Assembly (NCBI GenBank): GCA_947561395.2 | Contig: OX387182.1 | Location: 43,021,949 to 43,085,948 of the forward strand | Direction: 5' to 3' | From: Buxus sempervirens | Taxonomy: Eukaryota; Streptophyta; Magnoliopsida; Buxales; Buxaceae | DNA: 64,000 nucleotides | Part shown: positions 24,853-35,752 of the stretch, one piece after another | Layout of the letters: the number at the start of each line of letters is the position of its first letter | Position numbering within the stretch: position 1 is the stretch's first letter | The notes under the pieces: generated by a model | Databases searched by the model: none | The model's input: the letters and a program-made list of their open reading frames with translations, nothing else | Told to the model about the DNA's origin: nothing | Translations under genes and position numbers: made by a program

Positions 24853-26967
24853 TTAAATTAGCATCATATTCAGAAATAATAATAATTCAACAAGCATGTA
24901 ATAGATATTAGATAATAAGAAAACATTTAAATTACTTGATTCAGCTTCCTCAAACTCTGCTAGGTTTTCCTCGATCTCAATCGGGATAGGAGAAGCCCGT
25001 AACCAATCATGTGCACAAATCAAGCACTCCACAAGTTTAGGTGTCAATGAGCTACGAAACTGATCAAGTACACGGCCTCTTGTACTGAATGCTGACTCTG
25101 AAGCTACTGTCAACACAAGAATTGCTAGAACATCACGTGCTATGTGAGAAAGCACCCGAAATTTGGAATTGTTCAACTTCCACCAACACAAAATATCAAA
25201 ATTAGAGTCATCTTTTTCAACACTCTCCTCCAAATATCTATCCAATTCATATTTGGACTGAATGGTCTCTTCTTCTTCCAAATGTTTCCAAAACTCATCT
25301 TGAATACTCTTAATTTGGATACATGCATCAGGGGGAGGCTGCTCAACTTCCATTTCATTAACATTTTGGCTTACATTGCTTGATGAAACATTTGATGTAG
25401 AATCAAGTACTTGATAATGCCTAAATAGACGGTCCATTGCTTCCCTCACTTTTGTAGTAAATTCCACTACCTTCTCAACTGGGTAAACTCTTGAATAACA
25501 AAACTTCATATACTTCAACTTATATCTGGGGTCCAAAACCACTGCAATCAATAGCAGCATATTCACTTTATCAATGTTTCCCCAATACTTATCAAAATTT
25601 TCTCTCATATTCTTTGCCATATCACACAAACAAGGATTATCAATGTTCGACCATTGAATTAAAAGACTTTCAATTCCACAAACTTCATGAAAATAAACAT
25701 TGGAAGTTATATACAATGATCCCGACAAACGCTTTATAGCCTCAAAAATTTTTTTAAGAAATTTGCATAAAACCTTTGCCTTTTCCCAATCTTATTCACT
25801 TGAGGGCCCATTCTTCAACTTTGTCAAAAAATGTACATCATCCTCTTCAAGACGCTCAAAGGCTTTTTGAAATTTTAATGCTGCTTCCAACATAAAGAAT
25901 GTTGAGTTCCATCTTGTTGGAACATCCAAACACAAAAGACTGTTAGATGCAATTTTTTCATTTTCAACACACCTTTTAAATTGTTGTTGTCTTCCCGGTG
26001 AACTCCTTACATATCTCACAGCCCCACGAATTTGAGATACATAGGTTTTCACCTCATCTATCCCATATTTTACAATAAAGTTCAATCTGTGAGCACAACA
26101 CCTCATATGAAAATATTCGCCATCCAAAATTAGACCATTCTTCTTAGAAAACCTTCTTTTTAAACTTCGAACAGCTACATCATTAGATGACGCATTGTCA
26201 ACAGTAAGAGTGCATAATTTTTCTATGTCCCACCCTATCAAACACAACTCAACAGCTTTCCCAATGTCTTCTCCACTGTGGCTTGCAACTATACAAAAGT
26301 TGATTATTCTTTTTTGTAGCTTCCAATCCTTGTCAATAAAGTGTGTCGTGAGACACATATATGAAAGATTTTGTATTGACGTCCACAAATCTGTGGTCAA
26401 GCACACTCTATGATTACCCCTTACTAAAGAGTCTTTCAACCTCCGTTTTTCTGTCATGTATAACTTCAAAAAATCTTTTTTCACAGTAGTACGTGACATT
26501 AGATTAAATTTAGGTTGCATGACATTACAAAAATCACGGAAACCTTCACGCTCTACGAACCTAAAAGGCAATTCATCAACAATCACCATCCTCACAAGAG
26601 CTTTTCGACACAAATCTTAATCAAATTTCCAAGTGTTAATAACACTCTCTCCTTCTTGTCCTGATGATGCAAATGTCAAAAGCCTTTGACTTTTCTCTTT
26701 CACGTTATACGGGTATTTTGGACACTTTTCTAGATGCTTACGGAGAGTGCTAGTTCCATTAACACTAGAGCATGCATAATCATTAAGACAATAATTACAC
26801 TTTGCCCTTTCAGATTTCCTCCCATCTTCCTTTTTCAACTTGGTGAAATGTTCCCAAACTACGGACCGTCCCTTATATGGTCTTTTTACATTTGTTTTTA
26901 TCTTTGATGCTTCTGTAGTAGCTTCAATACTTTCATCATTAGCCATACTCTCACTCATGCTTGACAT
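24853..26967 (-). pseudogene. hAT transposase (RICESLEEPER/DAYSLEEPER-like, BED zinc finger), interrupted by two in-frame stops
   Basis: This is a single reading frame on the minus strand, with the likely start at 26967 (MSSMSESM; the frame is open up to 27078). Order of parts: BED zinc finger (about residues 35-85, WEHFTK...CNYC...HLEKC); the DELPF segment; the RNase-H-like core with CLTTDLWTS and TVDNASSNDVA; and the C-terminal hAT dimerisation region with ILVLTVASESAFSTRGRVLD and a final WLR. TAA stops at 26617-26619 and 25792-25794 break the frame but reading resumes in the same frame each time, so these are substitutions and not frameshifts. The protein would be roughly 700 residues, normal for the family. 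The gene is presumably inactive unless the stops are read through. CAG|GTAATT donors in the right arm suggest a 5'-UTR intron. Confidence 0.9.
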
Positions 26968-27487
26968 ATATGATCTAATCAAGTTAAAAATAAAATAAAT
27001 ATCAAACAAACAAACATTTAAAATGAAGAAATTAAAAAAATAATTTGAGCAATATGTAAAATGGAAAACATCATGCAACCTCTTATATCAAGTACTAAAA
27101 ACATATAATACAAGTTATACAACTAATGCTATAACAAGTATCATTGCAAGGGATTGACATCTTACCCAAAACAACGTTTGAGACTTTTACCACCACTACA
27201 AGTTATGGAACCCAAAAAGCAATGCAACAGATCACGTCTTTAGAAATATGTAATTATCTCAACTATGACAAGCCCTCATTCTTACCAACTATGACAAGCC
27301 ATCTTTAGAGCCAAGTGATATGAAGCCAAGAAATTTTTAGAGCCAAGTGATATGAAATTATGAAGCCAAGAAATTTTTGTCACCCCTTCCATAAACTTTG
27401 GTTTGGCAACAATGTTATGGATTTTAGAGCCATGTGATACAAAGTCAAGAAAGTTATCACCCCTCCTTAGAATTCCTCTCTATATAT

Positions 27488-27490
<3 letters not shown>

Positions 27491-27544
<54 letters not shown>
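27491..27544. repeat. (AT)n microsatellite in the hAT element
   Basis: About 27 uninterrupted AT units lie upstream of the transposase frame. Confidence 0.95.
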
Positions 27545-27548
<4 letters not shown>

Positions 27549-28267
27549 ACATTGGAGGGACTTATCTTCCTTTTGATTTCCCAAGAGTTGGGATCTAATT
27601 CTGCAGCCATGGCTATATTAGACTTGCTGAAGTTCTAAGCTTGCAAGTTTGAAATCATTTTCAACTTCTCAATTTTCTTTGCTGAAGTTGCAGGTTGCAA
27701 CCTCATGTGGATAGCAAAACATGCTAGCATCTTTACACCCTACCCCATTGTGTCTAAATATTTTTTAAGTTTTACCTGATGATTTGTCTTCCTATTGAGG
27801 TCGGAAATCGGGACTTATAAGTGCAATTTTGCTCATGTTCATTTGTCCAGAAATTTTAGCAGGCTCCATGTAATCTACAGGAAGGTAAATAGGCTGAATC
27901 AACCCATCATGTGCGGTGGTGAGCCAAGGGCAATGCTTAGGAAAATTTGAGGCAAAGCTGACCCTCCTATATACACTATCCAGTATCCACTATGCATTAT
28001 GAAGTGAGAAAACCAAGAAAGATACAGATAGAAAGAAAACCAAGAGAGAAATATACAGAACCCCATTTAATCCAATCGATAGAAAAAAGGGAGGATAAAA
28101 CTCCAAAAGAAAACCGAGAGAGAGAACAGATAGAAAGAAAAAAGGGAGAAATATACAGAATCCCTCCAACTCACAAACCAAAAGCAATAGAACATCTCAA
28201 GAACTGAGAGGATGGTGTACGTCTAATGTAGTTCAAACAAATAAATTGGAGAAAATGCAGAAATTAG

Positions 28268-28543
28268 GAGAAAGATACAAGAAGAAATGGATTTGAGGAG
28301 AGGAGAAGAAGAAGGAAGCCAAGAGAAAATAGAAATTACCTGAAGCAGACGTACACCTGAATGAGTGGTCGGTGACTCCACAGTCAGCGGCCAACAATCT
28401 AGGGCTGCAACGAGAAAGATACAATAAGAAATGGATTTGAGGAGAGGAGAAGAAGAAGGAAGCCAAGAGAAAATAGAAATTACCTGAAACAGCAGAAGTG
28501 CACCTAAATGAGCGGTCGGCGGCAAAAAATCGAGGGCTGCAAC
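28268..28543 (-). repeat. Tandem duplication carrying a splice donor in the hAT 5' region
   Basis: Unit 1 (28268-28411) and unit 2 (28412-28543) share gagaaagatacaa.aagaaat at the start and agggctgcaac at the end. Each contains attacctga, which on the minus strand is CAG|GTAAT, a good splice donor. The duplicated block is therefore probably the leader exon of the transposase transcript. Confidence 0.7.
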
Positions 28544-29230
28544 TCGCAAATGGTGTTTAGGGTTTGAAATGGGAAAGATGAATGAACGAATGGAATGATA
28601 TATAAGAGAGCGGTGGGGTTGTAATTTGTTTAAATTATAAAGGGTAAACTTATATAAATTTTAATATTATATATAATAATTCGGTTCGGTTCAGTTCGGT
28701 TCGGTCTAGATAAATACCTTAATTCGGTTCGGTTTAACCGAACACCAAACCCAAAATCGAACCGATTTAATTCGGGTTAGGTTTTTTTGAACCAAAACCG
28801 AACCGAATTGTTAAAAAACCAAATAGAACTGAACCAAAATCGGTTTGGTTTGGGTCGTTTTGGGTTTACCCGACCCGAGTTGCAGCCCTAGTTGTAGGGG
28901 TGGCAATTTTGGGCTCGATAATGTTTAAATCGAGCTTAGGCATCATTTTTAAGCCCTTTAGACTAGTTCGGTCCAATTCTTAAAAACCCAAAAATATTAG
29001 GGCAAGCCTTGGGTGAATTGCTTGTTGGTCTAGCCCAGTTTTCTTTTTCTTCCACTCCCTCCCACCTCTTTTGTCTTTTCCCTCTCTTATCCTCTTCTTC
29101 ATGGGAGATCTCTCTTTACCACTCCTTCTCCCATTTCCCTCTTCTCAGTCTTTTATTCCCCTCTTTCTTATGCTACCGCTCCCTCTTCTTCGTCTCTTCT
29201 CCTCCCTTTACCAATCCCTTTCCCCTCCCT

Positions 29231-29617
29231 TGATACAACTTTCTCTCTTGGATTTAGCTATTTTGATTAATTGGCAATCTTCGAGGGTTGCCTATCTCCA
29301 AAAGAAACTGATTTGATAAACTTTAACGCATCTATTAAAAGTTGCATCTAAAGATTTATACTAGACATTCAAGTAATCACACAACTACTGATCAACAACT
29401 ACCTAATATGTCAACTCGGAAAGTAACTAATAAGGATTAACTACACCACCTTCCTAAACCTTCTCCAACATATAGTAACTACTCACAATTATACAACCCT
29501 CCTAAATTTTCTCCACTAGAATTTATAACAAGGAACTCTTCATAAAGTAACAACCTCTTACTTACACGTGGCATGCAATTAGACATGTATAAGGAATTCT
29601 TAACTAGGCAAGTAATT
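29231..29617 (-). repeat. 3' LTR of gypsy-A
   Basis: It aligns with 56568-56750 plus 57631-57834 through blocks such as ggatttagctattttgatt, attaaaagttgcatctaa, gcatgcaatt and gtataaggaattcttaa. On the minus strand it is preceded by the purine-rich aactaagagggaaaa. Confidence 0.8.
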
Positions 29618-29639
29618 TTCCCTCTTAGTTGGGGAAACC

Positions 29640-31600
29640 TTGTCCTCAAGGTTTGATTATGGATATTTATCTTGGAGCCATTGAAATGATTTCCACATAG
29701 CATCTTCAACTCCCGCACCATGCTACTTGACAAGGAGTTCTTTTACAGCTTGATTTCCTTGTTTAACCATTCATCGGTCAAGTATTCCTTCTTAACCAAT
29801 ATTAAAGCAAGTTGAGCAAGAATATGCATCCCAAGCTTTTTCTTTAGACAAGAGACATGAGATACAAGGTGCAACATGAAACCTTTTGGAAGTTGCAACA
29901 TATAAGCTACAAAGCCAACTCATTTCAAAATTTGAAAGGGACCGAATTTCCTTGGAGAGATTTTGAAACCTTTTTGCATAGCAATGGAATTTTGGCAATA
30001 ATGTTGTAATTGAAGATAGACCCAATCACCAACTTGAAACTTTCATTCCATTCAATGAAGTTCATCATATCTTTTTCATCCGTGCTTATGCTTCTTGTAA
30101 ATTCTCTTGAAGCAATTTCATAATCTGATCCTGACTCTTCATGAGAGTTTTAACAACCTGTACTCTTGTGGTCTCGCAATATAAGGTAATAAATGTGAGA
30201 AAGGAACATCATAACTGCTTCTTATGGAGTAATCTTTGTAGCTGAAAGGGAATTGATGCTCTACCACTACTCCACTAATGATAACCATTTAAACCACTCA
30301 CGTGAGCGGTAACCTATAAAACAACATAAATAATTCTCCAAACATTGATTCACTACCTCCGATTGCCCATTTGACTGCGGCTGATAAGATGAACTTAAAC
30401 TCGATCTTGTTCCCTTTAATTTGAGTAACTCACGCTAAAATAAATTAGTAAAGGCAGGATCATGATCACTGAATATGGACATTGGCATACCATGTAATTT
30501 ACAAAAAAATGTCAATGTAAATTTGAGTATGCTTGTTGTTATATAAGGATAAGATAAAGCAAATGAGCATACTTGCTGAGTCTTTCAATCACCACCATTA
30601 TGACATTGTTTCCATGAGACATAGGCAACCCTTCAATGAAATCCATAGTTACTTCGATCCACATTTTGGTAGGAATAATTAAAAGTTATAGTAAATCGGC
30701 TAGTGCCATGTTTTCAACCTTAGTACATTGGCACGTACACATTCACAAATATGCTGCTTGATATTAGATAACATCCCACACCAAAAGAAGTCTAATTTGA
30801 CCTGTTGTAGCATCTTATGAAATCCCAAATGGCCATCCAATGGACTATATACATGAGGTAAAAAATTTTGATCCAAAGATGAGAGCTTGAATTTAGATAA
30901 AGACATCTCTTATAAAAAAAAAGATACCCATTATGTAGTGTCTAATGTATAGGGTATAATTTACCTCACATAATTGCCTAATCTTATTTTGCAATGATGG
31001 TCTATTTAGATGTTCGGACTTTTTTTATCCAAGTTTCTATGATATGAGATAGGCCATGAATTTAGCTTTTTCCATACACCTAGATGGTGCATCTATGGCC
31101 CAATTGTCTTTACCATTTATGTATTAAAAAATAGTAAAATCATATCTTGTAAGCTTAGAAATCCAATACTGATTGGTAGGAGTACAAACCCTTTGTTCTA
31201 GAAGGTTTTTCAAACTTTGTTGATCTATTCAGACTTCAAAATTTCAACCATAAATATAGGAACATCATTTCCTCACTACTATGACTAATGGCAAAAGTTC
31301 TTTCTCAAAAATAGAGAGAAATAATGATTTTCCCTTAAGTGCTTGACCTAGAAATGCAATGGGTTTTCTCTCTTGAATTAGAATGAAATAATATCATTTC
31401 CTAATGCATCGCATTTAATGACAAATATCTTTGAAAATTCTTGTGGTACTAAAACATGCAGTTGAGACATTACTTCCTTGAGTTTTATAAAATACTTTCT
31501 TGGCTTGTTCTAACCAATGGAAAGAGTCCTTTCTAAGCTTTAACGTTAGTAGACTACAAATCTTTACATAATCTTTTGTGAATTTGCAATAATACCCCAA
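29640..31600 (-). pseudogene. Gypsy-A RNase H and integrase remnants
   Basis: On the minus strand, 31603-31415 encodes GYYCKFTKDYVKIC...KLRKDSFHW, the RT connection/RNase H start. 30906-30700 encodes HLGFHKMLQQVKLDFFWCGM, the integrase zinc-finger region, followed by catalytic-core fragments ([10 protein letters not shown] at about 30640). The end near 29850 contains FHVSCLKKKLG-like C-terminal sequence. Stops and frameshifts are frequent, so no functional product is expected. The 30671-31982 part is duplicated almost unchanged at 48408-49719. Confidence 0.8.
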
Positions 31601-32722
31601 CAATTATAGAAATCCTTGAAATGCTTTAACTATCAAAGAAAGATACCAATTCATCATCATAGCAATTTTTTGGGATCGACTACTACACCTTGTTTGGAAA
31701 TGATATGTTCCAAATATTCCACATCCTAACATGCAAATTTATATTTCAACTTTTTTGCATATAGATTATGGGTCTCTACCACACTCATGTAACCTTTAGG
31801 TGATGATAATGCTCCTCAAGAGAATTATTGTAAATAAAATATCGTAAAAAAGCACAAGAATAAATTGACAAAGATAAGGCTGGAATACCTCATTCATTAA
31901 ATTTAAAAGGTTGAAGGAGCATTCGTCAAGGCGAATGACATTACAAGAAACTCATAAAAACTGTCATAGATACAGAAGGTAGTGTGCGCACCTAAAAATC
32001 CTGGATCCTAGATCGCACACCGGGCGCACCTTTCGTGCGTGCCTCGGGACATTCGGAGTCGCCACTGTCTGAGAGTGCAGGCAGACACGGGTTTGCCCTA
32101 TCCGGGTCTAAGTCTGGTCTGCGGCTTATTAGAGATCTAGCTAAGTCCTCGGTTACGGTTCGGGGAAGTCTTAAAGACACCCCGGTCCGCTCTGACGGGT
32201 CCCTCGGGTCTCCCTGGTTTTTGAGTCAATCTCACCCTTCCTAGACCAGCATGCTGCCTTATTAGGTCTGACGGGGCCCTCTGAAGGTGTGGGTCCCTTT
32301 TATTTTGATTTTATCTTTCTTATTTATATGAAGTGGGTCGGACCCGGGTCCCGTTGGAAGACCCGTGGGTTGCCATGGTTGGGCCTTGGGCCCAGTAGGG
32401 TTATTGGGTAACCCATTTGGTTATTTTATTAAGTTTTATTTATTTACAATTTTTTGTTTGGGCTTAGTGGGCTTGGAATGGGCCCATTAGCCAAAGTCCA
32501 GTGGCCTGGAGCCCGTTTGTTGAAAACGGGCCGGGTTTGGGTCGGTCTAAAGTGGGCCCCACGAGTGGGCCCAGGGGAATCTTGGTGGGCCCATCTAGGC
32601 CCATAGTCTAAAAATGGGCTTAAGATAGCCCAAATAATTTAAGAGACTGGTTCAGGCCGGTTTGGGTTGGATTGGGTTCAACCGGTCCAAATAAATTGAT
32701 TTTTAAGTCATTTTTCTAATCC

Positions 32723-32771
32723 AACCGCACTCTCAGAGCGGTTTGGGCAGAACCGCTCTGTATGTGCGGTA
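32723..32771. promoter_or_regulatory. Two further palindromic modules within the LTR
   Basis: AACCGCACTCTCAGAGCGGT(T) at 32723-32743 and the related AACCGCTCTG...GTGCGGT at 32751-32771. The first extends to CCAACCGC paired with GCGGTTTGG. They lie about 750 bp downstream of the TATA box in transcript direction. Confidence 0.65.
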
Positions 32772-33523
32772 GTTTCACTTGTTTGCGCCGATTTCAATCT
32801 AGATCAGTCCAGTGACCTTCTTAGGGCTTCCAGCAACTGCCGTCGGGCTTCCAGCATCTCTGCAGTTCTCTATTTTCTCCACTTGGCTCATAAAGCCAAT
32901 TCTTCTCTTTTCACTTTCTTTGGAGTCATGGCCTTCTTCTTCTTTTGTTTGTTCAAGCAACCATAGCCATCATTCAAGAGGAAAGGGGAATTTACAGGGG
33001 TAAAGTAGGCTCATTGAAATTGGTTAATCAAATAAGCTTGATTGTTAGTAAATGTGTCTTTTTTTTCTTTAAGACACCTTCTTCTCTTCTTTTTATGGAA
33101 TCATCTTCCAGAATTGAGATCCTTGTAGCTTTAAACAACTAATAAGATGGTTAGAGCAAAATGCATAAAAACTTGAAGAGAAGCGAAGATAATTTTATTG
33201 TAAAAAAGAATACTTACAGTAAGACTACTTGTTAGTCTTGATAGGTTGTGGTTCTTCCAAGTAAATTTGGCAGCGCTTCCGCGTCCTCTAGGATTCCTTG
33301 GGATGATTTGAACAGGGTTTGGCTGGGTTCTTCAGTCAAATGGGTGAAATGAGAGGGTTTTAGGCAAGGTTTAGGCTTACCAGGGGTATTTTGGGCATTT
33401 TGGGTTTGATTTTTGAGAGGGACAGAGTTTGGACAGAGTTTCGGATAAGCAGAGGACAGGGAGAGGGTGTGGGGACCGAGGGACCAGCTTGTTTCAAATG
33501 GGGGGGGGGGGGGGGCTGGCCCT

Positions 33524-33533
33524 CTATTTATAG
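33524..33533 (-). promoter_or_regulatory. TATA box in the 3' LTR
   Basis: CTATAAATAG on the minus strand. Five palindromic modules lie just upstream (33549-33773), and a C16 run on the transcribed-sense strand lies just downstream. The equivalent position in the other LTR copy is 51262-51271. Confidence 0.6.
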
Positions 33534-33548
33534 GCAAAAAAGTGCCAG

Positions 33549-33773
33549 AACCGTACTTTAAGTGCGGTTTGGTCACAACCGTACTTAAAGTGCGGTTGTG
33601 ACAAAATTGCACTAAAAAAACAAAAACCGTACTTTAAGTGCGGTTGGCATTCAACACGTGCAAATCGGCGCGAATCTGCCAGCTGTCGCCGTACAGGACA
33701 CGCGTCCACCTTCTAGAAGATCGAACCGTATCTGAAGTGCGGTTCGGACCAAACCGTTCTTCAAGTGCGGTTT
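33549..33773. promoter_or_regulatory. Array of five 21-bp palindromic modules upstream of the LTR TATA
   Basis: Modules AACCG-N11-CGGTT lie at 33549-33569, 33577-33597, 33625-33645, 33724-33744 and 33752-33772. Bases flanking the core differ between modules yet stay complementary within each: GTCACAACCG with CGGTTGTGAC in module 2, CGAACCG with CGGTTCG in module 4, AAACCG with CGGTTT in module 5. Two more modules lie downstream (32723-32771). The array is repeated at 51287-51511 in the 5' LTR. Inverted-dimer protein sites or hairpins are the likely meanings. Confidence 0.75.
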
Positions 33774-33888
33774 CGCACGTTTTTTAAATGCCGGATTTCA
33801 AACAGTTTATGAAATTTGATTTTTAATAACGATTTTATTCGATTTTATTATAAAATCCAAGATTCTTTATTCGATTTTAAATGCCCCT

Positions 33889-33904
33889 CTTTGCTGGAGT
33901 CACC
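33889..33904 (-). other. Polypurine tract of the Tat/Ogre-like element
   Basis: AGCAAAGAGGGGCA on the minus strand immediately precedes the truncated 3' LTR. This is the expected place for plus-strand priming. Its position next to the breakpoint shows that the U3 deletion began at or just after the PPT. Confidence 0.55.
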
Positions 33905-35239
33905 TTGGGGGATGAACGGCAAAGAAGAAAAAGAACCTTATTTTTGCACCTTGCATTTCTGTCGACATGGTCGACGAGCTCAATCATTGAATTTGTTTTT
34001 AGTGAAAGGGAAGTGTCAGATGTTTGGTATCACTTCTTGGTTTTGGAATCCCTATACCCTCTTTCAGGTTTGAATAGGGCAGTTTCTTTTTGAAAAATGA
34101 GATAAGATTGGTTTTGAGCTCATCAGCCTGTTTCGGCGTTGATGCAAGGCACTTAACAATGTTCTTGTCTTCTTGTTTTGTTCCATTAAAGCTTTTAGTG
34201 ACTTCAGTTTTGAATTTCTTGTTTCTTTAAACTTGGGGTTTTTTTTTTTTTTTTTTCTTAAGTGGGACTGTTAGGCCAAGGTTGGAGACTGGGAGTGAAA
34301 GTGGGAGAACGGGAGGAGGCTCTTGCGCTGCTGCCCATCATCTTGGAGACCACACATACCTATTCTAGCCTGGACTATTTACAAAAGTGGGAAATAGAAA
34401 TTTACAAAAGGGGGCGAATTGGCCCATTATTGCTTTGTTTTTCTTTGAAAAGCTTGTTGCTTCTTTTCGCTTGACTCTTTCCTTGTCGAGGCATTAGAGC
34501 TTCTCTTCCCACTCAAGAGTTACTCCACCGGAGTTTGGTGGGAGTATGATCTGTCGAGACGATTCCCTGGGGATTATTGTGAGGTCTTCCTCTGCTTTTG
34601 AAGTCCTGTTGGAGGGTCTGAGGATCTTGATGATCTTCTTTCTTCTGAGCTCTGCTGGGGATGAAAGGGAAGAAGTCTCTGCTGGGGAATGAAGGATGAA
34701 AGTATCCTTCTCATGTTCATCTTGCATCTTTCTTCTTCCTTCTTTGAACCTATACAAAGAGCAAAATGTCAGTGCTTGATCTGCTAGGGATATGCAAGGT
34801 TTTGTTTCTTTTTAAGCTTTTCACTTATCACAAAAAACGGCTATTGATCAAGGTAATAAACCTTTCTTCACAGGTTAGTAGCACAGTTGGGGAAATCTTA
34901 AGAGTAGTTAAGCAGAATAATTACGGAAAAAACACAGATGTGGTAGTGTGTGTTTGTGCCTGCAATTATCACAAAAGTCAATCCTTAAGCCAGACATAGA
35001 TTAGAGTGCATGGTATTTTTAGCCTTGTCATAATAGGCCTTTATGAGGCTTTGACCCAAACACAGTCTACCAACTTGGGCCCTTCAGATCACTTGGTTGT
35101 CCCTGTTTAGTGCACTGTCCATCCAGTTTCTGTTTTTGCTGCATTTCCCTTTTTGCTTCTAATCAAGGTATGACCAGGTTTTTTTTTTTTTTACCACGAC
35201 TGACCCTTTTTGCACACAGCGCCCTTTTGGGTTTTCACC
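33905..35239. other. Region between the PPT and the antisense ORF
   Basis: Only short open stretches exist on either strand (for example plus 33816-34073 and 34262-34474, minus 34757-34494). Some plus-strand parts look coding-like and could be decayed upstream portions of the antisense ORF. A T20-like run lies at 34238-34257. Nothing further can be assigned. Confidence 0.45.
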
Positions 35240-35626
35240 ATGTCTGGTCCTTTCAGGGAGAATCCAATTCCGTCATTACCAGAAAACGTAGATTTGACTG
35301 TTTTGCTCAAGATCACTCACTTTGGGATCCGAAAGGTCTTCAAGATAGGACGAAATGTAGGCTAGGCCGGGGTTTTGAAAGAAAGATAAGTGGCCCAAGA
35401 AGGTTGTTATTTTATAGGTCTGTACAGTGCTCCTTTTATTGTTGGGGCTTACATCCTGGCTTATTTCTTTGGTGTGGGGTTCATATTTTCCCCATCTTAC
35501 TTTGTACTTGTTTTTAACAACTCTTTTCTTTCCTTCTTTTTCTTGATTTTCTTCGCAATTGCTCTTTTTTTTTTTTTGGTTAGGGCCAGGAATGCCCATT
35601 TGGATGTGAAGGAACACCTGTACTAG
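35240..35626 (+). pseudogene. Candidate antisense ORF (aORF) of the Tat/Ogre-like element, membrane-protein-like, two in-frame stops
   Basis: A plus-strand ATG at 35240, opposite in orientation to gag-pol, opens 41 codons (MSGPFRENPIPSLPENVDLT...) to TAG at 35363-35365. The same frame continues through a second stop (TAA 35387-35389) to 35626. The downstream half is strongly hydrophobic, with two to three likely membrane segments, and ends in a charged tail. Extra ORFs in antisense orientation between pol and the 3' LTR are known in the Tat lineage, for example in Grande-type elements, so position and orientation fit. Function is unknown even in intact elements. The overlapping frame from 35110 is less convincing. 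Confidence 0.45.
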
Positions 35627-35752
35627 GTTTGAAAAGAAACTTTCAGGCTCAAAAGTGTCTAACTAGGGGAATCTTTTAGGGTGTTTGAAAGGATTTACAG
35701 GCTTAGGGGAGAGTCAAGGATGGCCTCTCTTCATTTCCCAATTGGAATGATC

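Larger units (their letters stand above)
22149..28890 (-). mobile_element. Complete hAT transposon of the RICESLEEPER type (6.74 kb, TSD GTTGTAGG)
   Basis: Perfect 8-bp direct duplications GTTGTAGG (22141-22148 and 28891-28898), the hAT signature, flank terminal inverted repeats. The left end reads TAGGGGTGCAACTCGG and the right end read inward reads TAGGGCTGCAACTCGG; the match extends to about 22 bp with three mismatches. Both subterminal regions (22160-22350 and 28680-28870) are packed with ggttcggtt/aaccgaacc motifs, likely transposase-binding sites. A BED/hAT transposase lies on the minus strand (24853-26967). Some 2.4 kb of non-coding sequence lies between its 3' end and the left terminus. 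Confidence 0.93.
31983..33870 (-). repeat. 3' LTR of the Tat/Ogre-like element, lacking about 0.5 kb of U3
   Basis: It matches 49720-51620 nearly base for base and 47974-48407 with clear divergence. Homology to the 5' LTR stops at 33870 (ttctttat), while the 5' LTR continues another 490 bp to TGTCTACA. The missing part is the start of U3. It carries TATA at 33524-33533 (minus), a G16 run at 33500-33515, and seven palindromic modules. Confidence 0.85.

Noticed and set aside
24853..27078. Introns removing the two transposase stops
   Set aside because: Reading continues in the same frame with family-typical residues directly on both sides of each TAA, leaving no room for an intron.
33905..35100. 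Search for the missing U3 or a second TGTCTACA end left of the pol gene
   Set aside because: No sequence resembling the last 490 bp of the 5' LTR is present there, so a deletion is preferred.
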